The notes: a model not told the origin generated them from the sequence alone. A stretch of DNA of 64,000 nucleotides from Arthrinium phaeospermum (GCA_006503535.1 QYRS01000010.1:62001-126000), one strand, 5' to 3'. Positions 1-11,495 are shown, counted from the first letter of the stretch. Numbers and translations are program-made.

Positions 1-69
1 GCCTCGCTCCTAAGACGACGACAACGACGACTACCAGTGGCCTCGGCAGGGCTCCAGCAACCCGCCAGA

Positions 70-1310
70 ATGCCCATCCACCATTTAATGGTTGGCACGT
101 GGACGCCGCCTGGCGCCATCTTCACCATCGCCTTCGACGACGAGAAGCTGACATGCGAACTGGTCAAGCGAACAGAAATCCCCAATGACGAGCCCATATC
201 GTGGATGGCCTTCGATGTGAGCTCCCCAGTTCCTGTGGCGACCACGCGTGTGTAGCTGGCTGGCTGACCACCACACGCGCAGCACCGAAAGCAGAACATT
301 TACGGGGCCGCCATGAAGAAATGGTCCAGTTTTGCCGTCAGGAGCCCGACCGAGATAAGGCACAAGGCCTCGCGCCCGATGCTCCATGACCGTACGTCCC
401 CCTTTGCAGCCCAGCCCGTGCAGCTGCGCGGCCATTGTACCCAGGGGCCTGACTGACGTGCCTCTCCAGCCCATGCCGCTTCGACAGAAACCAACACCCG
501 TGCTATATTCCTCCTCGCCGCCAAGAAGCCGCCCTATGCCGTTTACTGCAACCCCTTCTACAAGCACGCCGGGCACGGCTCCGTCTTCGCCACCGACCCG
601 AGCGGCGCCCTGGCCGAGAACGTACAGAACTACGAGTACCAGCCCGATACGGGCATCCACGGCATGGTATTCGACCCGACCGAGACCTGGCTGTACTCGG
701 CCGACCTCAAGGCCAACAAGCTGTGGGTCCACCGGAAGAACGGTGGCGACAACGGCAACGGCCAGCTGTCGCTCGTGGGGTCGGTCGCCGCGCCCGCGCC
801 GGGGATCACCCGCGCTGGGTGGCTATGCACCCGTCGGGCCAGTACCTGTACGCGCTCATGGAGGCGGGCAACCGGCTGTGCGAGTACGTCATCGACCCCG
901 ACACGCACATGCCCGTCTACACCCACCACGCCTACCCGCTAATTCCGCCCGGCATCCCCGATCACGACACCATGTATCGCAGCGACGTGTGCGCACTTAC
1001 GCACTCTGGCCGCTACCTGTTCGCCACGTCACGGGCCAACAGCTTCGATCTGCAGGGCTACATTGCCGCTTTTCGGCTGCGCGACTGCGGGTCCATTGAG
1101 AAGCAGATCTGCCTCAACCCAACCCCGACAAGCGGGGGACACAGCAACGCGGTCTCGCCGTGTGATTGGAGTGATGAGTGGCTTGCCATTACGGACGACC
1201 AGGAGGGATGGCTAGAAATTTACCGGTGGAAGAACGAATTTCTCAGCCGCGTGGCAAGGGTAAGAGTCCCCGAACCTGGATTTGGTATGAATGCCATCTG
1301 GTATGACTAG
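70..1310 (+). CDS. Carboxy-cis,cis-muconate cyclase (CMLE type), one-base frameshift
   Basis: Cyclises 3-carboxy-cis,cis-muconate to 3-carboxymuconolactone in the beta-ketoadipate pathway for aromatic acids; the eukaryotic enzyme is a seven-bladed beta-propeller. The protein starts MPIHHLMVGTWTPPGAI and ends EPGFGMNAIWYD, matching the Neurospora family from end to end as I remember it. Three exons fit: 70-216, 283-391 and 470-1310, with introns GTGAGC...GCGCAG and GTACGT...TCCAG. The frame changes inside exon 3: the frame that reads GIHGMVFDPTETWLYSADL must move to the one that reads HPRWVAMHPSGQYLYALMEAG near the G run at 801-804. One added base makes the coding length 1098 nt (365 aa), close to the usual family length. 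Either a base was lost in assembly or the gene carries a real deletion. Family assignment is firm; physiological role is inferred. Confidence 0.88.
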
Positions 1311-1332
1311 AGGAACGTGTGGAAAATGTGGT

Positions 1333-1351
1333 GGGGGGGGGGGGGGGGGGG
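1333..1351. repeat. Poly-G tract (19 G)
   Basis: An uninterrupted run of 19 G lies 22 bases after the cyclase stop codon, in its probable 3' UTR. Runs this long are slippage-prone and could form a G-quadruplex; the exact length is uncertain in an assembly that appears to lose homopolymer bases nearby. Confidence 0.9.
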
Positions 1352-1541
1352 AGTACTTTAGGTGCACTTGGCATGTATTCCGTACATGCAGCATACCTAG
1401 CGTCACTTGGATACTCTCCACGAAATACTCTTCATTTACTCGTCCAACATATGCCATAATTTGGTAAACAGTAGGTATGTAGTAGTTGCCCTGGCTATGA
1501 AGGGGCTTGCGGTGCGACTTCAATGACGGAGGATTAATGTT

Positions 1542-3804
1542 CTAAAATACAAGTACAAAAGCAGTAATGTCTACAATGGGTGTGGAGATGCTATTTCCCA
1601 CCCTTCTTCTTCTTCTTCTTGTTCTTTTTCTTCCCATCGCCCCCGACGGACGAGAGGGCTCAGCACCTGAGGCACCGTCAACGTGTGTTCCACTGCCTGC
1701 CGAACCCTCGCCGTCCTCCTCTGAGGCTTGGGACCTATTGTGACTGGGGCTTTCCACAACAAGTATCTCAGCCTCATCGCCCGAGGCCGTAGCCTCCAGA
1801 ACGACCTTTCGGATACCACCGGCTTCTACAACGTTTTCGGTGATGCTACCGCTGCGCACGTTGCCCCGCCGAAGCGCCCGCCTGTCTGGCAACAATGACC
1901 CAATACTACTACTACCGGACGCAGTTGTTGGCGAGCTGTCGTCGTCCCTCTGAAAGTCCTTTGTTTGCGTGCCACCCTCTGTTGGTTCAGTCGGGGCTTG
2001 ATCGGCCACAATCGTCGGCCCTCCCAGTTTTAAAGATGGTGCTGGGGACGTACCATACGTGTGCTGCAATGCTTGCACACCGTCCTTGACAGTAATGACA
2101 GGCTTCAGCAGGCTTGTACGCTCGTTTGTACCATCGCCGTTGGCAATGAGATGGTCGGAGGCATTCTCTGTTGCAACCGAACCGGTTCGCGTCTGCCCAC
2201 CAGTTCCAGGCTTGATCTTGACAGCAGACACCTTGGTAGACCTTGGGTTTGACGCTGGGTTAGAAGGACCAAGATGCTTGAAATGGTCTCTCATCTCTTC
2301 AAAGTTGGCCTTGATTGGGACAGTGGTTCGAGCAATGTGGCCATCATGACCAGCAGAGCTTCTGCGCATCAGCAAGGTCGTCTTGGGACTACTCGACAGT
2401 ACCGCCGCGTCGTTCTTTCCACCAAATGATGTTCGCTTGTTCGGAGGCGGTCGATGGTTGTCATCCTCCAGATCAATCAAGTTGCCATCCTTGACTCCAA
2501 CATCCTTGTTCAGAAGATCCTTCCGTTGGACGCGAGCTTTGGGGGCAGGGTGCGTCCGACGAATGGCTCTGTGGACGTCGACGTAGACATCTGACTCATC
2601 AATGATTTCCCTACAACTCATTATTAGTATTGACCAGCTGACGTGATGGAGTGAATGCCCAATACTCACTCTCCAATCAATTCCTCGATGACATCTTCCA
2701 ACGTAACAACCCCAAGAGCACCATGGTCCTCACCCGGGTACTCGGATATCAAAACCATGTGTGATTTCCCTTCCTGGAAGAAGTTGATGATGTCGAGGCA
2801 GCTGGTCTCTGGGCGAGTTTCCGGGAGTGTAGCGAGTGCAAAGTCTCTTACACGTTTGCCGTCTTCTGGGTCGTAAGTAATGAGGATCTTGACCAGCAGC
2901 ATCCCAACGAAGTTGTTTGGGTTTCCGGTCTGGTGGATAGGAATCCGGGAATAACCGGCGTCCAGGATCTGATCGATGGTCTTCTCATCCAGCACGGTGT
3001 CTTCGGACATGGTGTAGACATCCTCCATAGGGGTCATGACTTCTTCCACGGGCTTGCGCTTGAGGTCCAATACGGCGCTGATGATGGTGACTTCATCCTG
3101 GTTCAGACGTTCGCTAACATCGCCCAAAGACTTATGCAGAGTAACCAATGTTTTGAGGCCGCTCTTTTTGTATACAGTGCCGTGGTCCTCTCCAAGGAGC
3201 CAGTCGAGGAGCTTAGCGGTAGGCCACGCGACCGGTGCCATTGTATACATAAGCGCCAGGACAGGCCCGGACATGTATCCACCAATCTGTAGACCATAGC
3301 GGACGCAGACTGACTGCGGAAGGATCTCACCAAATATCACAATCAGCACAGTGCTGCCAATGACGGCCGCAACGCCTCCACCGAAGCACCTATCGAGCAC
3401 AACCGGAAGGGTTTCGTTCACAATGACGTTGGATAAAAGCAGCGTCACAAGGACCCAATGCTTCCCTTTGTTCAAGAGATCGTGAACACGCTTCGCGTTC
3501 TTACGCTGAGGCTCTTCGGGATCTCTGGATATGACCTGTAGATAAATGCCGTCCTGGCCCATCAGGGCTATTGTGAGGCCGGCAAAGGCGCCTCCCAGCA
3601 ATACCAGCACCATGGATATAGCAAAAAGAACCCATAATGCCCACCCTCTGCTTCGGGCTCTTCGTCGTGAAGGTCTCGGACTCGGATGTTGTGTGTTGGG
3701 GCCGCGGTCACCGCCGAGATGGACAGCACAGCGACCTTGGCAGCGCCAAGGAAGGCTGGACGAATGATGCGGCGGACATTGGCGCTGTCGTGCGTTTGAC
3801 GCAT
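1542..3804 (-). CDS. Mam3/CNNM-family DUF21-CBS membrane protein, frameshifted
   Basis: Predicted vacuolar or plasma-membrane divalent metal transporter or homeostasis factor (yeast Mam3 affects manganese resistance; animal CNNMs handle magnesium). The DUF21 membrane domain begins near [20 protein letters not shown] (about 3610) and is followed by a CBS pair ([42 protein letters not shown]). An intron at 2611-2669 (GTGAGT, branch-like ACTAATA, TGTAG) joins IEELIGE to [15 protein letters not shown]. The tail is disordered and ends in a basic run. The start ATG at 3804 gives a hydrophobic leader, but that frame must shift near 3640-3648 to reach [16 protein letters not shown], consistent with one lost G/C. 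A second lost base near 1640-1644 would change the polybasic tail from Arg-rich to Lys-rich and move the stop to 1591. The core family call is secure; both ends are uncertain. Confidence 0.85.
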
Positions 3805-5123
3805 GATTGAAGGTTTTGATGGTAGCGGCAGGGAAATCGTCACGTTTTACTTTCTCGAATCGTAGGCGACGATGGGCTGTTGCTCGTCCTGATTATGGGC
3901 CGCAACGCAAGGGCCGATTCGTCTCGGAAAACGTTGTCCGTTTGCGCAGGGACCCCGACTAGAAGCTTAAGAAATCTGATGACCGTTAGATCCGGCAGGC
4001 TGCCTGAACAAAGCCAAGCTTTCAAGCAACAGCAACCATGCCTGGCATGACCGGATTGTGTGCCTGTGATATGGATTTTCCGAGTGCCTCTCTACTGTTG
4101 GTGCAATTAGCTACACGCCAACACCACGTTGCACAGGGTGATGGATAAGGGCCGAGTACGACGCTGGGTATGACGCTGGGTAGGGGACTACTGGTATGTG
4201 GGAGCAGCCAACACTGGAAGGGAATTAATTGGCTGACGAGAGGAGACAGAGCTGATAGATAGGTAGATGATATATGGTAACAATTCTCAAGGACTTGATC
4301 AAGAGAAGGAAACAAAGCTATGGGCGGATTTTTCCTGGGCCCTGGGCACTCGGGTGGGGAAGGCGCTGTGTACCTTATTATGTAAGGCCTGCCACAAGTA
4401 GAAACTAGGTAGGTAGACTACCTACCTGGAGGAGGAGTGAGGTAGTGGTACATGGATCAATCTGGGCTAGCAGGCAGCAGAGGAATTAAATACCCTACCT
4501 ATCATTATGACGATGTAAGACCTGACTGCCTGACTGATGAGATTCTACCGAAGCCGTTAGATTGGTCTTTCCTTGGCCTGTGATTTGATTGGGCACGCCT
4601 AGCCTTGGTATTGAAATTCACATGCGGGTTACCGCATTACTCCATTGCCGCATCACTGAAGACCTCAAGCCTTCTCTGGGGCTTATCTTGTGCGAACGTG
4701 CTGTTTTGTTCCAAAGCCAAGGCCTCTTTGCTTCCTTTTCACCATATCCAGCCTGTTGCGCCATTTATACTGGAGCTGGAATATACACCGTCCATCTAAC
4801 ATTCTACCATTATCCTGGTGCGGGGAGTCAGATGCAGCCCTCTTGTGACAATGAATGTGAACCATGACGCTGTTTGCACATCCCGCCAGCATCGCGCATT
4901 AGTTCGAATGCGAAGCGAATGCACTCACTAATTCACGTGCATATATTAAGAGGTCCAGAGGCCCAGAGAGCTGCACTGGGGCGGACCCAGACCCAGAGCA
5001 CCGACCCACTCAGCTGTCGATTCGACTCGCATCGTGCACAATTGAACTTCAACATGCTTCGCCTGCCCATTCCCTCCCTCGTCGCGGTAAATCAACCAGA
5101 TAAACTGTTCCGCTCTCTCTACA
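3805..5123. other. Divergent intergenic region
   Basis: Shared upstream region of the minus-strand DUF21 gene and the plus-strand SET gene. It holds an inverted TAGGTAGGTA/TACCTACCTA pair near 4408-4430 and nothing with coding character. Both promoters must lie here. Confidence 0.7.
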
Positions 5124-5877
5124 ATGGGAAAAGACTCCAAGGCAAACCCCAAGAACTGGCCTCCAACTCTATCGTACCTCACACAGCCATCATACGCACC
5201 CCATTTAACCAAGGAGCAGCGCAACGCTCTCGCGACACGTGGGCCAGACCTAGAATATGAGATCCCGCTGTCTTTCCCCAAGGGCCCTTCCAGCTTGGTA
5301 AGAATAACTGCCATCGCACAACCATCTCATCCTGCCAACGGGCAAGCTGGGCTTTTTGCTACGCGTAACTTGGCACCCGGCTCTCTCATTGTCCCCTACT
5401 ATGGTGTGGTCCACAGTGATTTGGCCCCGCCACAAGACAACACGGAACACGAAGAGTCCGACTATGATCTCCGAATCGACCGTGATGCTTGTTTGGCGGT
5501 AGACGCCGCCAAATCCGGGAACGAGGCCCGCTTTGTCAACGATTATCGAGGAGTCCGCGACAGGCCTAATGCCGATTTCCGTGAGTGCTGGGATCTAAGG
5601 TTGAAGCAGAAGTCCATGGCCGTCTTCGTCCTTCCTGCGGGCAAGAACACCACTAGGAAGGGTGAGGGTGGGATCGCCAAAGGTAAGTATGTCCTGAAAA
5701 TACCTTATACCCCCTTATATGTTCTGCCCCTGCCCCTACCTTCTTCCTCCTACTATGTCCTCGTGTAGCTCAGTTGCCTGTATTGAATATTTGTTAATTG
5801 GCAGGTCTGGTACAGGTGAAGAAATCTGTGTTAGCTATGGCAAGGGATTCTGGAATAACAGGAGGGACGAAGGCTAA
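5124..5877 (+). CDS. Small SET-domain protein (putative lysine methyltransferase)
   Basis: Predicted protein methyltransferase using S-adenosylmethionine; substrate unknown. Two exons, 5124-5682 and 5816-5877, give 206 aa. The intron starts GTAAGT and ends TGGTACAG; this acceptor, not the earlier GGCAG, keeps the family motif GEEICVSYGKGFW in frame. SET features in order are GLFATRNLAPGSLIVPYYG (about residues 75-95), the knot region RFVNDYRG followed by PNADF, and GEEICVSYG near the end, standing for the usual GEELTFDYG. The canonical RFxNHSCxPN is replaced by RFVNDYRG, an arrangement that recalls plant ATXR5/6-type SET proteins and relatives. No post-SET cysteines and no other domains are present, so it is a stand-alone minimal SET protein. 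Histone or non-histone activity cannot be told from sequence. Confidence 0.85.
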
Positions 5878-7011
5878 GCTGCAAGCACTCCAAGTAATTC
5901 TGGTATAAGGGGGGATGGACTGTTAACATGATGCTACATGTATCAATATTATATAAAATAATATAATCTATATAGCTAATGCTTCATCCCTACCTACCTA
6001 CCTACCTACCTACCTACCTACCTACCTACCTACATATAGTCAGTAAATTCTGGGTTAGATTTACCTCCAGTCTGTAATTGATTAATAAGTGGAAATAGGG
6101 TTAAATACTTAAATGATGTATAATGGATAGCTCTGGCCAGTAACAACATTGAATCGATTGCAAGACCCCACCTGCTCGGCTGCGCCCTACCTATGGTGAA
6201 CAGTCAGCTTGATTTCGCAAAATCTTCTCCCGTCTCCGAAAAAAAAGGGAAGCCAGGCGTGACGCGAGAATCAATCAGAACGGCTCGTATCACCACCGGA
6301 GGTGGCTTGCTCCTCCCTAAGAGAGAGAGAGAGAAAAAAAAAGTAGTCGTCGGCTGGACAGGTTCTTCCTCTTCCGTCTCTCGTCCGGACAATCACCAAT
6401 ACATTTTTCCATCCCCATCCCCATATTATCGGAGCTGTTCGATTGAATACCTAACCTTCAAGGTGCGTTTAACAATGAATTCGTTGCTTCACATTGCAAA
6501 CTTGTCCATCCCCCCCCCTTCTCCATTCTTCGAGTCGCAAACATGGCAGGTTGCAAGAACGACCAAACTTGGCAATGCCAACGCGCTGTTGCGGCTTGGG
6601 TCGCGTGCGACGAGCCTGGAGTAGCTAGCATCATTGCACGCGCTCGCCATTTGATATGAGCTTGTCGCGCCCCGAGCAATGAAGGCCCTGTACATACCTT
6701 TAGAGCAACCTGTAATTATTCCAGAAGCCTCCAAGGCGCAGACGAGGCTGTTGCAACAATACTATGTGGGAAAGATGAACAGAGAGAACCTTAATAACAA
6801 TATCGGTTTACCTGCAGAACAGCGCGGCACACTTTGAATGGTGGACAACCGGCAATTGCCTCGATGAACTGGCCACCCAACGAGCAACCCACCCTCGTGT
6901 ACTCTGTTTTCCCATCAGCCTGCTACCGAATCTGCTCACGGGTGCCAAAGCGTTGGCGTACTGGTCAACCCTGCTGCCTCCCCTCCTTCATCGACGATTG
7001 GACCGCCCAAG
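5878..7011. other. Intergenic region and leader of the Rgt1-like gene
   Basis: Holds the 3' UTR of the SET gene, an AT-rich stretch (5935-5980), a TACC microsatellite, a GA/A-rich tract near 6320-6350 and a CT-rich leader before the ATG at 7012. No open frame here resembles a gene. Confidence 0.6.
5991..6033. repeat. (TACC)n microsatellite
   Basis: About eleven tandem copies of the tetranucleotide TACC directly after an AT-rich block. The same tetramer recurs in shorter form in many gaps of this window. Confidence 0.95.
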
Positions 7012-9896
7012 ATGGAAAAACAGGAGTCAGAGCTGGAGGTTGCTGAAGGACAGGATGTTGTGATGCAGTCTTACCCTTCGCCCACTGCCGACGGCCAAGA
7101 CAGTGGCCCTTTCTATAACACGAACCCACGCCCCGACGAGCAGCACGAGCTGGACCAGCTCGAACAACCAGCCGAAGAGCAGAGCCAACTCGACGGGCCG
7201 CCTACCCCAAGGCAGCAGATCCGACATGCCATAACGAGTGCCGAAGAACTCCAGCTGGCTGCACAGTTGAGCCAAGGCATTGCCCATGGGATTCCTATGA
7301 TGGATTCCAGCGAGGATCCTAGTCTGCAGCAGATGGTCGACCATCACGATCTTGATCAACATGGCCAGAGCCTACAGCAACATGAAAATACCTTGAATGA
7401 CGAGGTCCTTGACCAAGAACCCCTACGTCCGGACTCTATTCACCAGGAACACCTGCATCCAGAGCATATACCCGATGAACATATCTCCCAGGAGCATATG
7501 GCTCAAGAGCATTTGCCGCAGGAGCATTTGCCGCAGGATCACCTCTCCCAAGAACACATCACCCAAGATCATATGCAGCAAGATCATATTCACCAGGATC
7601 AGATGCATCCGGAGCAGATGCATCCGGAGCATCTGCAGCAGGAGCATCTGCAGCAGGAGCATCTGCAGCAGGAGCATCTGCAGCAGGAACATCTGCATCA
7701 GGAACATCTGCATCAGCAGCACGATCCACTGTCAAATCATGACCAGGCTCTGGCCCACGGCTTACAGCAAGACCACCAGTCTGATGCCGACCAACTGATG
7801 CACCAGCATGGCCAGCAGGGACACCAACAACAGCCCCAACCACAATACCTGCCTAACCAGTCACAGAGCCAGCACCCACCTCACCTGCAACCCAGCGCCT
7901 CTATGGAACACTTGCCGCCGCACTTCCATCTTCCAGACAACACGCCACCCAGAAAACGGTCCAAGGTGTCGCGAGCTTGTGACGAATGTCGCCGCAAGAA
8001 AGTCAAGTGCGACTCTACTTCGGAATCAGGAGAGGAACCGTGTTCTAATTGCAGGCGCTCGAATATTCGGTGCATGTTCAGTCGGATACCCCAGAAGCGC
8101 GGGCCTAGCAAAGGATATATCAAAGAGTTGGCTGACCGTATCAACCACATTGAAGGCAAATTGAATAGTGAAGGTAATCATGGGGACACCACGCTCAGTG
8201 AACTGCTTGTTTCCGCGAGAAGGGAGTCGTCAGACATATTTTCAGGAGCTGCTGCTCAGTCGGATGAAGCCACACGTAAACGACCCTATTCTAGCATATC
8301 GGGCGCTGAGTTTGGCACGCCTGCCAGCTCCCGCCAGGCGACTTGGAGTACAGAACCCAGACCCATCCAACCATATGGCACCCCTTCAGAACGTGCTCGG
8401 CCGAATTATTCTGCCAATGGACTGGCTCCAACTCCGATAGCCTCTAAGACCGAGGGAGATGGTCCGCCGCAGCCAGCTAATGTGCTGGATGGCATGATTG
8501 ATCTCAATGGTATTGCCTCGAGTCGCGAGGTTGATGAGGGTACTTATAACGGGTAGGCCATCGTACAGACTATGCCGGAAAACTACATTGCTGACTTTCC
8601 TCCCAGATACCTTGAGGTTATTCACCCGTCACTCCCATTGCTCTCCACTTCGAAGGACCGGCTAGAGGCGCAACTTGCACAGTGTCCATCCACGCTACGA
8701 GATGCATTCATTGAAGCACTTCATGGTGCCATGCAGACCTTCCCGTCCTTCACGGGTCCCTACGCCAGCGGTGACATGGTAAATGCCACGCGCATGATTA
8801 CTGAGTGGGAGGTTGACGTGTCGAAGCGTCCTTACGTAGCGAATCTCGTTCACCTACAAACCCTTATTCTGATTGCCGTTGCTACCGACAACTACGGCCC
8901 TGGCTCTCTCAAAGGTGAGCATGGCGGTGCCGCGAAGGCATCGATCCTCGGCCGGGCGGTTGGCTTGGCCTATTCCATGCGCCTACACGTTTCCCAGGTA
9001 GATCAAGGCCAAGATCTAGACCCCGACTCAGACGAAAACATCGCAATACGAGCTTGGTGGACGTTGGTTTCACTTGATCGGTGGAACGCCATCAGCACTG
9101 CTAGCCCCTTGCTTATTCCCAATGACAGCGTGGTCATTCTTCCAGGACTGGGCTCACTCCTCGGGGACAATGGCTACCACCTGGTGCGACTGTCCAACAT
9201 TCTGGGGCACTTCGCTCCGGTGGCATTGGCACCGCCAAAAGCCATGACGCACGAGTCCGGGGCAGCTCCCATTCTTAGCTCTTTCTTCAACCTGTCCATG
9301 GAACTATTCCGAGAGGTTCTCCCTGGCACGATCACCCGGCTTCATATCCAATACTGCACATGGTTTACTGGCATTGCAGGCTACTGGCGTATCTGTTCCA
9401 GACCAATGCGAAGTCGAGTGATATCCTCTGGCCGTGCAAGGAGTCTGTGGCTCTGCTCACAGCCAACGCCCAGCTCATTACTCCTCTGAATTATCATTTC
9501 TTCTCTCTGACGACGCTGACGCTTCTGGAGTTGAAGAAGATCGAGGCGGTCCGGGAAGAAGCCACGGAATACCTGAAGGAGCTTCACAATTGCAACCTAG
9601 CTCCCTCAACCTGGGATGAAACCATCCGGGCTCGAATAGCAGAACAGATTGAAACAACCCCTCCGCAATCGACCTCTATGGAGGCCACTGCCAGTCAAAG
9701 CCTTCAACACCTTGCGGATCTAGCCACCGCCACGGAGCTGGACGCGATCAAGGCTGATAAAGATGCACCGGAGCCAGCGGTTTCGCTTCGAACCAGCGAC
9801 AGCTATGAGGATGTCGGCTTCAACCCGTTGCACATCACTCGTGGCGGCTATCTAAATGTACTTGCTGCAGAACCTCGACCAGCTACGGCTCGTTAG
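7012..9896 (+). CDS. Rgt1-like Zn(II)2Cys6 transcription factor with Q/H/E repeat, frameshifted
   Basis: Nuclear regulator, probably of sugar uptake or carbon response: after the zinc cluster comes QKRGPSKGYIKELADRI, which resembles the linker of yeast Rgt1. The cluster is CxxC-x6-C-x10-CxxC-x6-C with cysteines at 323, 326, 333, 344, 347 and 354. The N-terminus is Gln/Glu/His-rich, with about 18 pentapeptide units (QEHLx) over residues 144-235. An intron at 8553-8606 (GTAGGC...TCCCAG) joins TYNG to YLEVIHPSLPLL, start of the fungal-specific TF domain. Within that domain the frame must shift near 9341-9342: the upstream frame ends at PGTITRL and the downstream one reads YPILHMVYWHCRLLAYLFQ. 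One lost T fits, and with it the coding length is 2832 nt (943 aa). Without correction the protein would lose about 170 C-terminal residues. The Rgt1 link rests on the linker motif only. Confidence 0.82.
7629..7715 (+). repeat. 15-bp coding minisatellite in the Rgt1-like gene
   Basis: Four near-identical 15-bp units (GCAGCAGGAGCATCT) followed by diverged units encode the most regular part of the QEHLx protein repeat. The unit is a multiple of three, so changes in copy number would keep the frame. Confidence 0.92.
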
Positions 9897-10254
9897 GACC
9901 GCCACGAGTTGTATTCTGGCCTCGATGAGTTCGGCTTTTCGCTGCCTATGACAAATTGCGCGGGTTTGTACTGGGGCCGCCGAACATTAACTGCTCGTGC
10001 TGCCAAGACCGACCGTTGTACTATATAGCGCCATTACCATTCTCTCCTCATTTCTCGACTAGCCTGTCACATGGTATATATAATATCCTGTCGGTATCTG
10101 CCTCGACCGTAGGCGTATAATTGTAATATCGCAAAGAGAAAAGGGGGCGATGTGGATGCGACCCAAAACAGGGGCCTGGCTGCTCTTGGATGCTTGGAGT
10201 TTCGCTCGTGTGCCACCTCGGGCAGCATTTCGGGAAGACGTCATGAGAGACACG

Positions 10255-10276
10255 GGATGATGATGATGATGATGAT
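10255..10276. repeat. (GAT)n microsatellite
   Basis: Seven tandem GAT/ATG triplets in the gap after the Rgt1-like gene; no gene overlaps it. Confidence 0.9.
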
Positions 10277-11031
10277 CTCGGGAAGCCAGCCTCATGTAGC
10301 GAGGGCTCCTTTGGCCGATGTCAGCGTTTGGGTTGCTGTCTCTGGAGGTTTTTGGGCAATGCTAGCTGGCACATGGCGACTTGAGTCGGGACGTTCGTGT
10401 AGGATATGAATCAAGTAGCGAACTCTGGGGATGTGCTCGGCCGGAACAAAACAACCTGTACCCACAAGGAGACGGGAACAAAGCTGTTGTAGGGTATCTA
10501 TCATCCAGTCTTGCTCAGCCCGCGTCGCCCGTAGATGCGCAGGGCACATATCCAGATGTCGTTAGATGCATGCCACTATTTCGCTGATCGAACGTTGGAT
10601 TACACGGCCACGGCCACGGCCACTGCCCGCCTTGCCGCCCGAGATTTGCGTACCTGAGATGGCCGGGTACCAGAGATGCAATACGAAGAAGTGACAGAAT
10701 CTCTGTGATCTATTTTGGCGAGGTCGCCCACTCGGCGCAGCTCAGGCAGAGGCCTCTAGGTCGACTGTCTAGTGGGCGCCTCCACTGTATATCGAATGAC
10801 TAAGGGCAGCTAGAGACGTTACCTAACAGTGACTGGGTGGGTGCTGGAATAAGAGCGGGCGTTGGTGGTGCCGCGATCCGAAAGAACGGCCATCCAATTC
10901 TAATCAGCCCAGCAGGCGCAAATCATATCTGGATTTGTGGGCCGGCCGGTCAGTCAATTTTGGATGAAAGGGCAATCGCTTGGCGGGTCTCTCGGGCTTG
11001 GAGTCGATAGTCAGCCCAGTACTACTGTTTA

Positions 11032-11064
11032 CTACTGGCTGCTACTGGCTGCTACTGGCTGCTA
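11032..11064. repeat. 10-bp tandem repeat CTACTGGCTG
   Basis: Three adjoining copies of a decamer, with a diverged copy on either side, in the gap upstream of the Crh gene. Confidence 0.85.
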
Positions 11065-11470
11065 CTGCCTCCTTTTAGCTGTGGTTCCTCTGTGCAGAAT
11101 TTGCCAAGTCCGGGGTGTCACACTCAACCTGTCAGTCCTTAGTCAACACTGCCACACTGCCCGGAATACGAAATATTCTGTGTGCTGTCCATGGCGCGAT
11201 GCGACGGGACTTATTTTACTCCTCTCGCTCCTGTCCACGAGACATTGAGGGACCCGGAGGCGGACGACACGGACGATGACTCAACTCAGCCACGCCGACA
11301 AAGAGCAAGCTACAGATGCAAGTCAGATGAAAACGTTCCATTAGCGTCCTTGTGCCGCCTCCGACTGGTTGCTAGGCACGCAATCAGCCAGTCCAGTCAG
11401 CAATGGGCAGGAAAGGCAGATGTACTTCTGTATGTACTAGCAGCATAAGTTGGGTGGGAGGGGAGAAAGG

Positions 11471-11495
11471 AAAAAAAAAAAAAAAAAAAAAAAAA
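11471..11495. repeat. Poly-A tract (25 A)
   Basis: An unbroken run of 25 A preceded by GGGAGAAAGG. No retroposon body or target-site duplication is visible beside it, so it looks like a simple homopolymer. Confidence 0.9.

Noticed and set aside
11471..11495. Poly-A tail of a retroposon
   Set aside because: No reverse-transcriptase fragment, SINE-like body or target-site duplication beside it.
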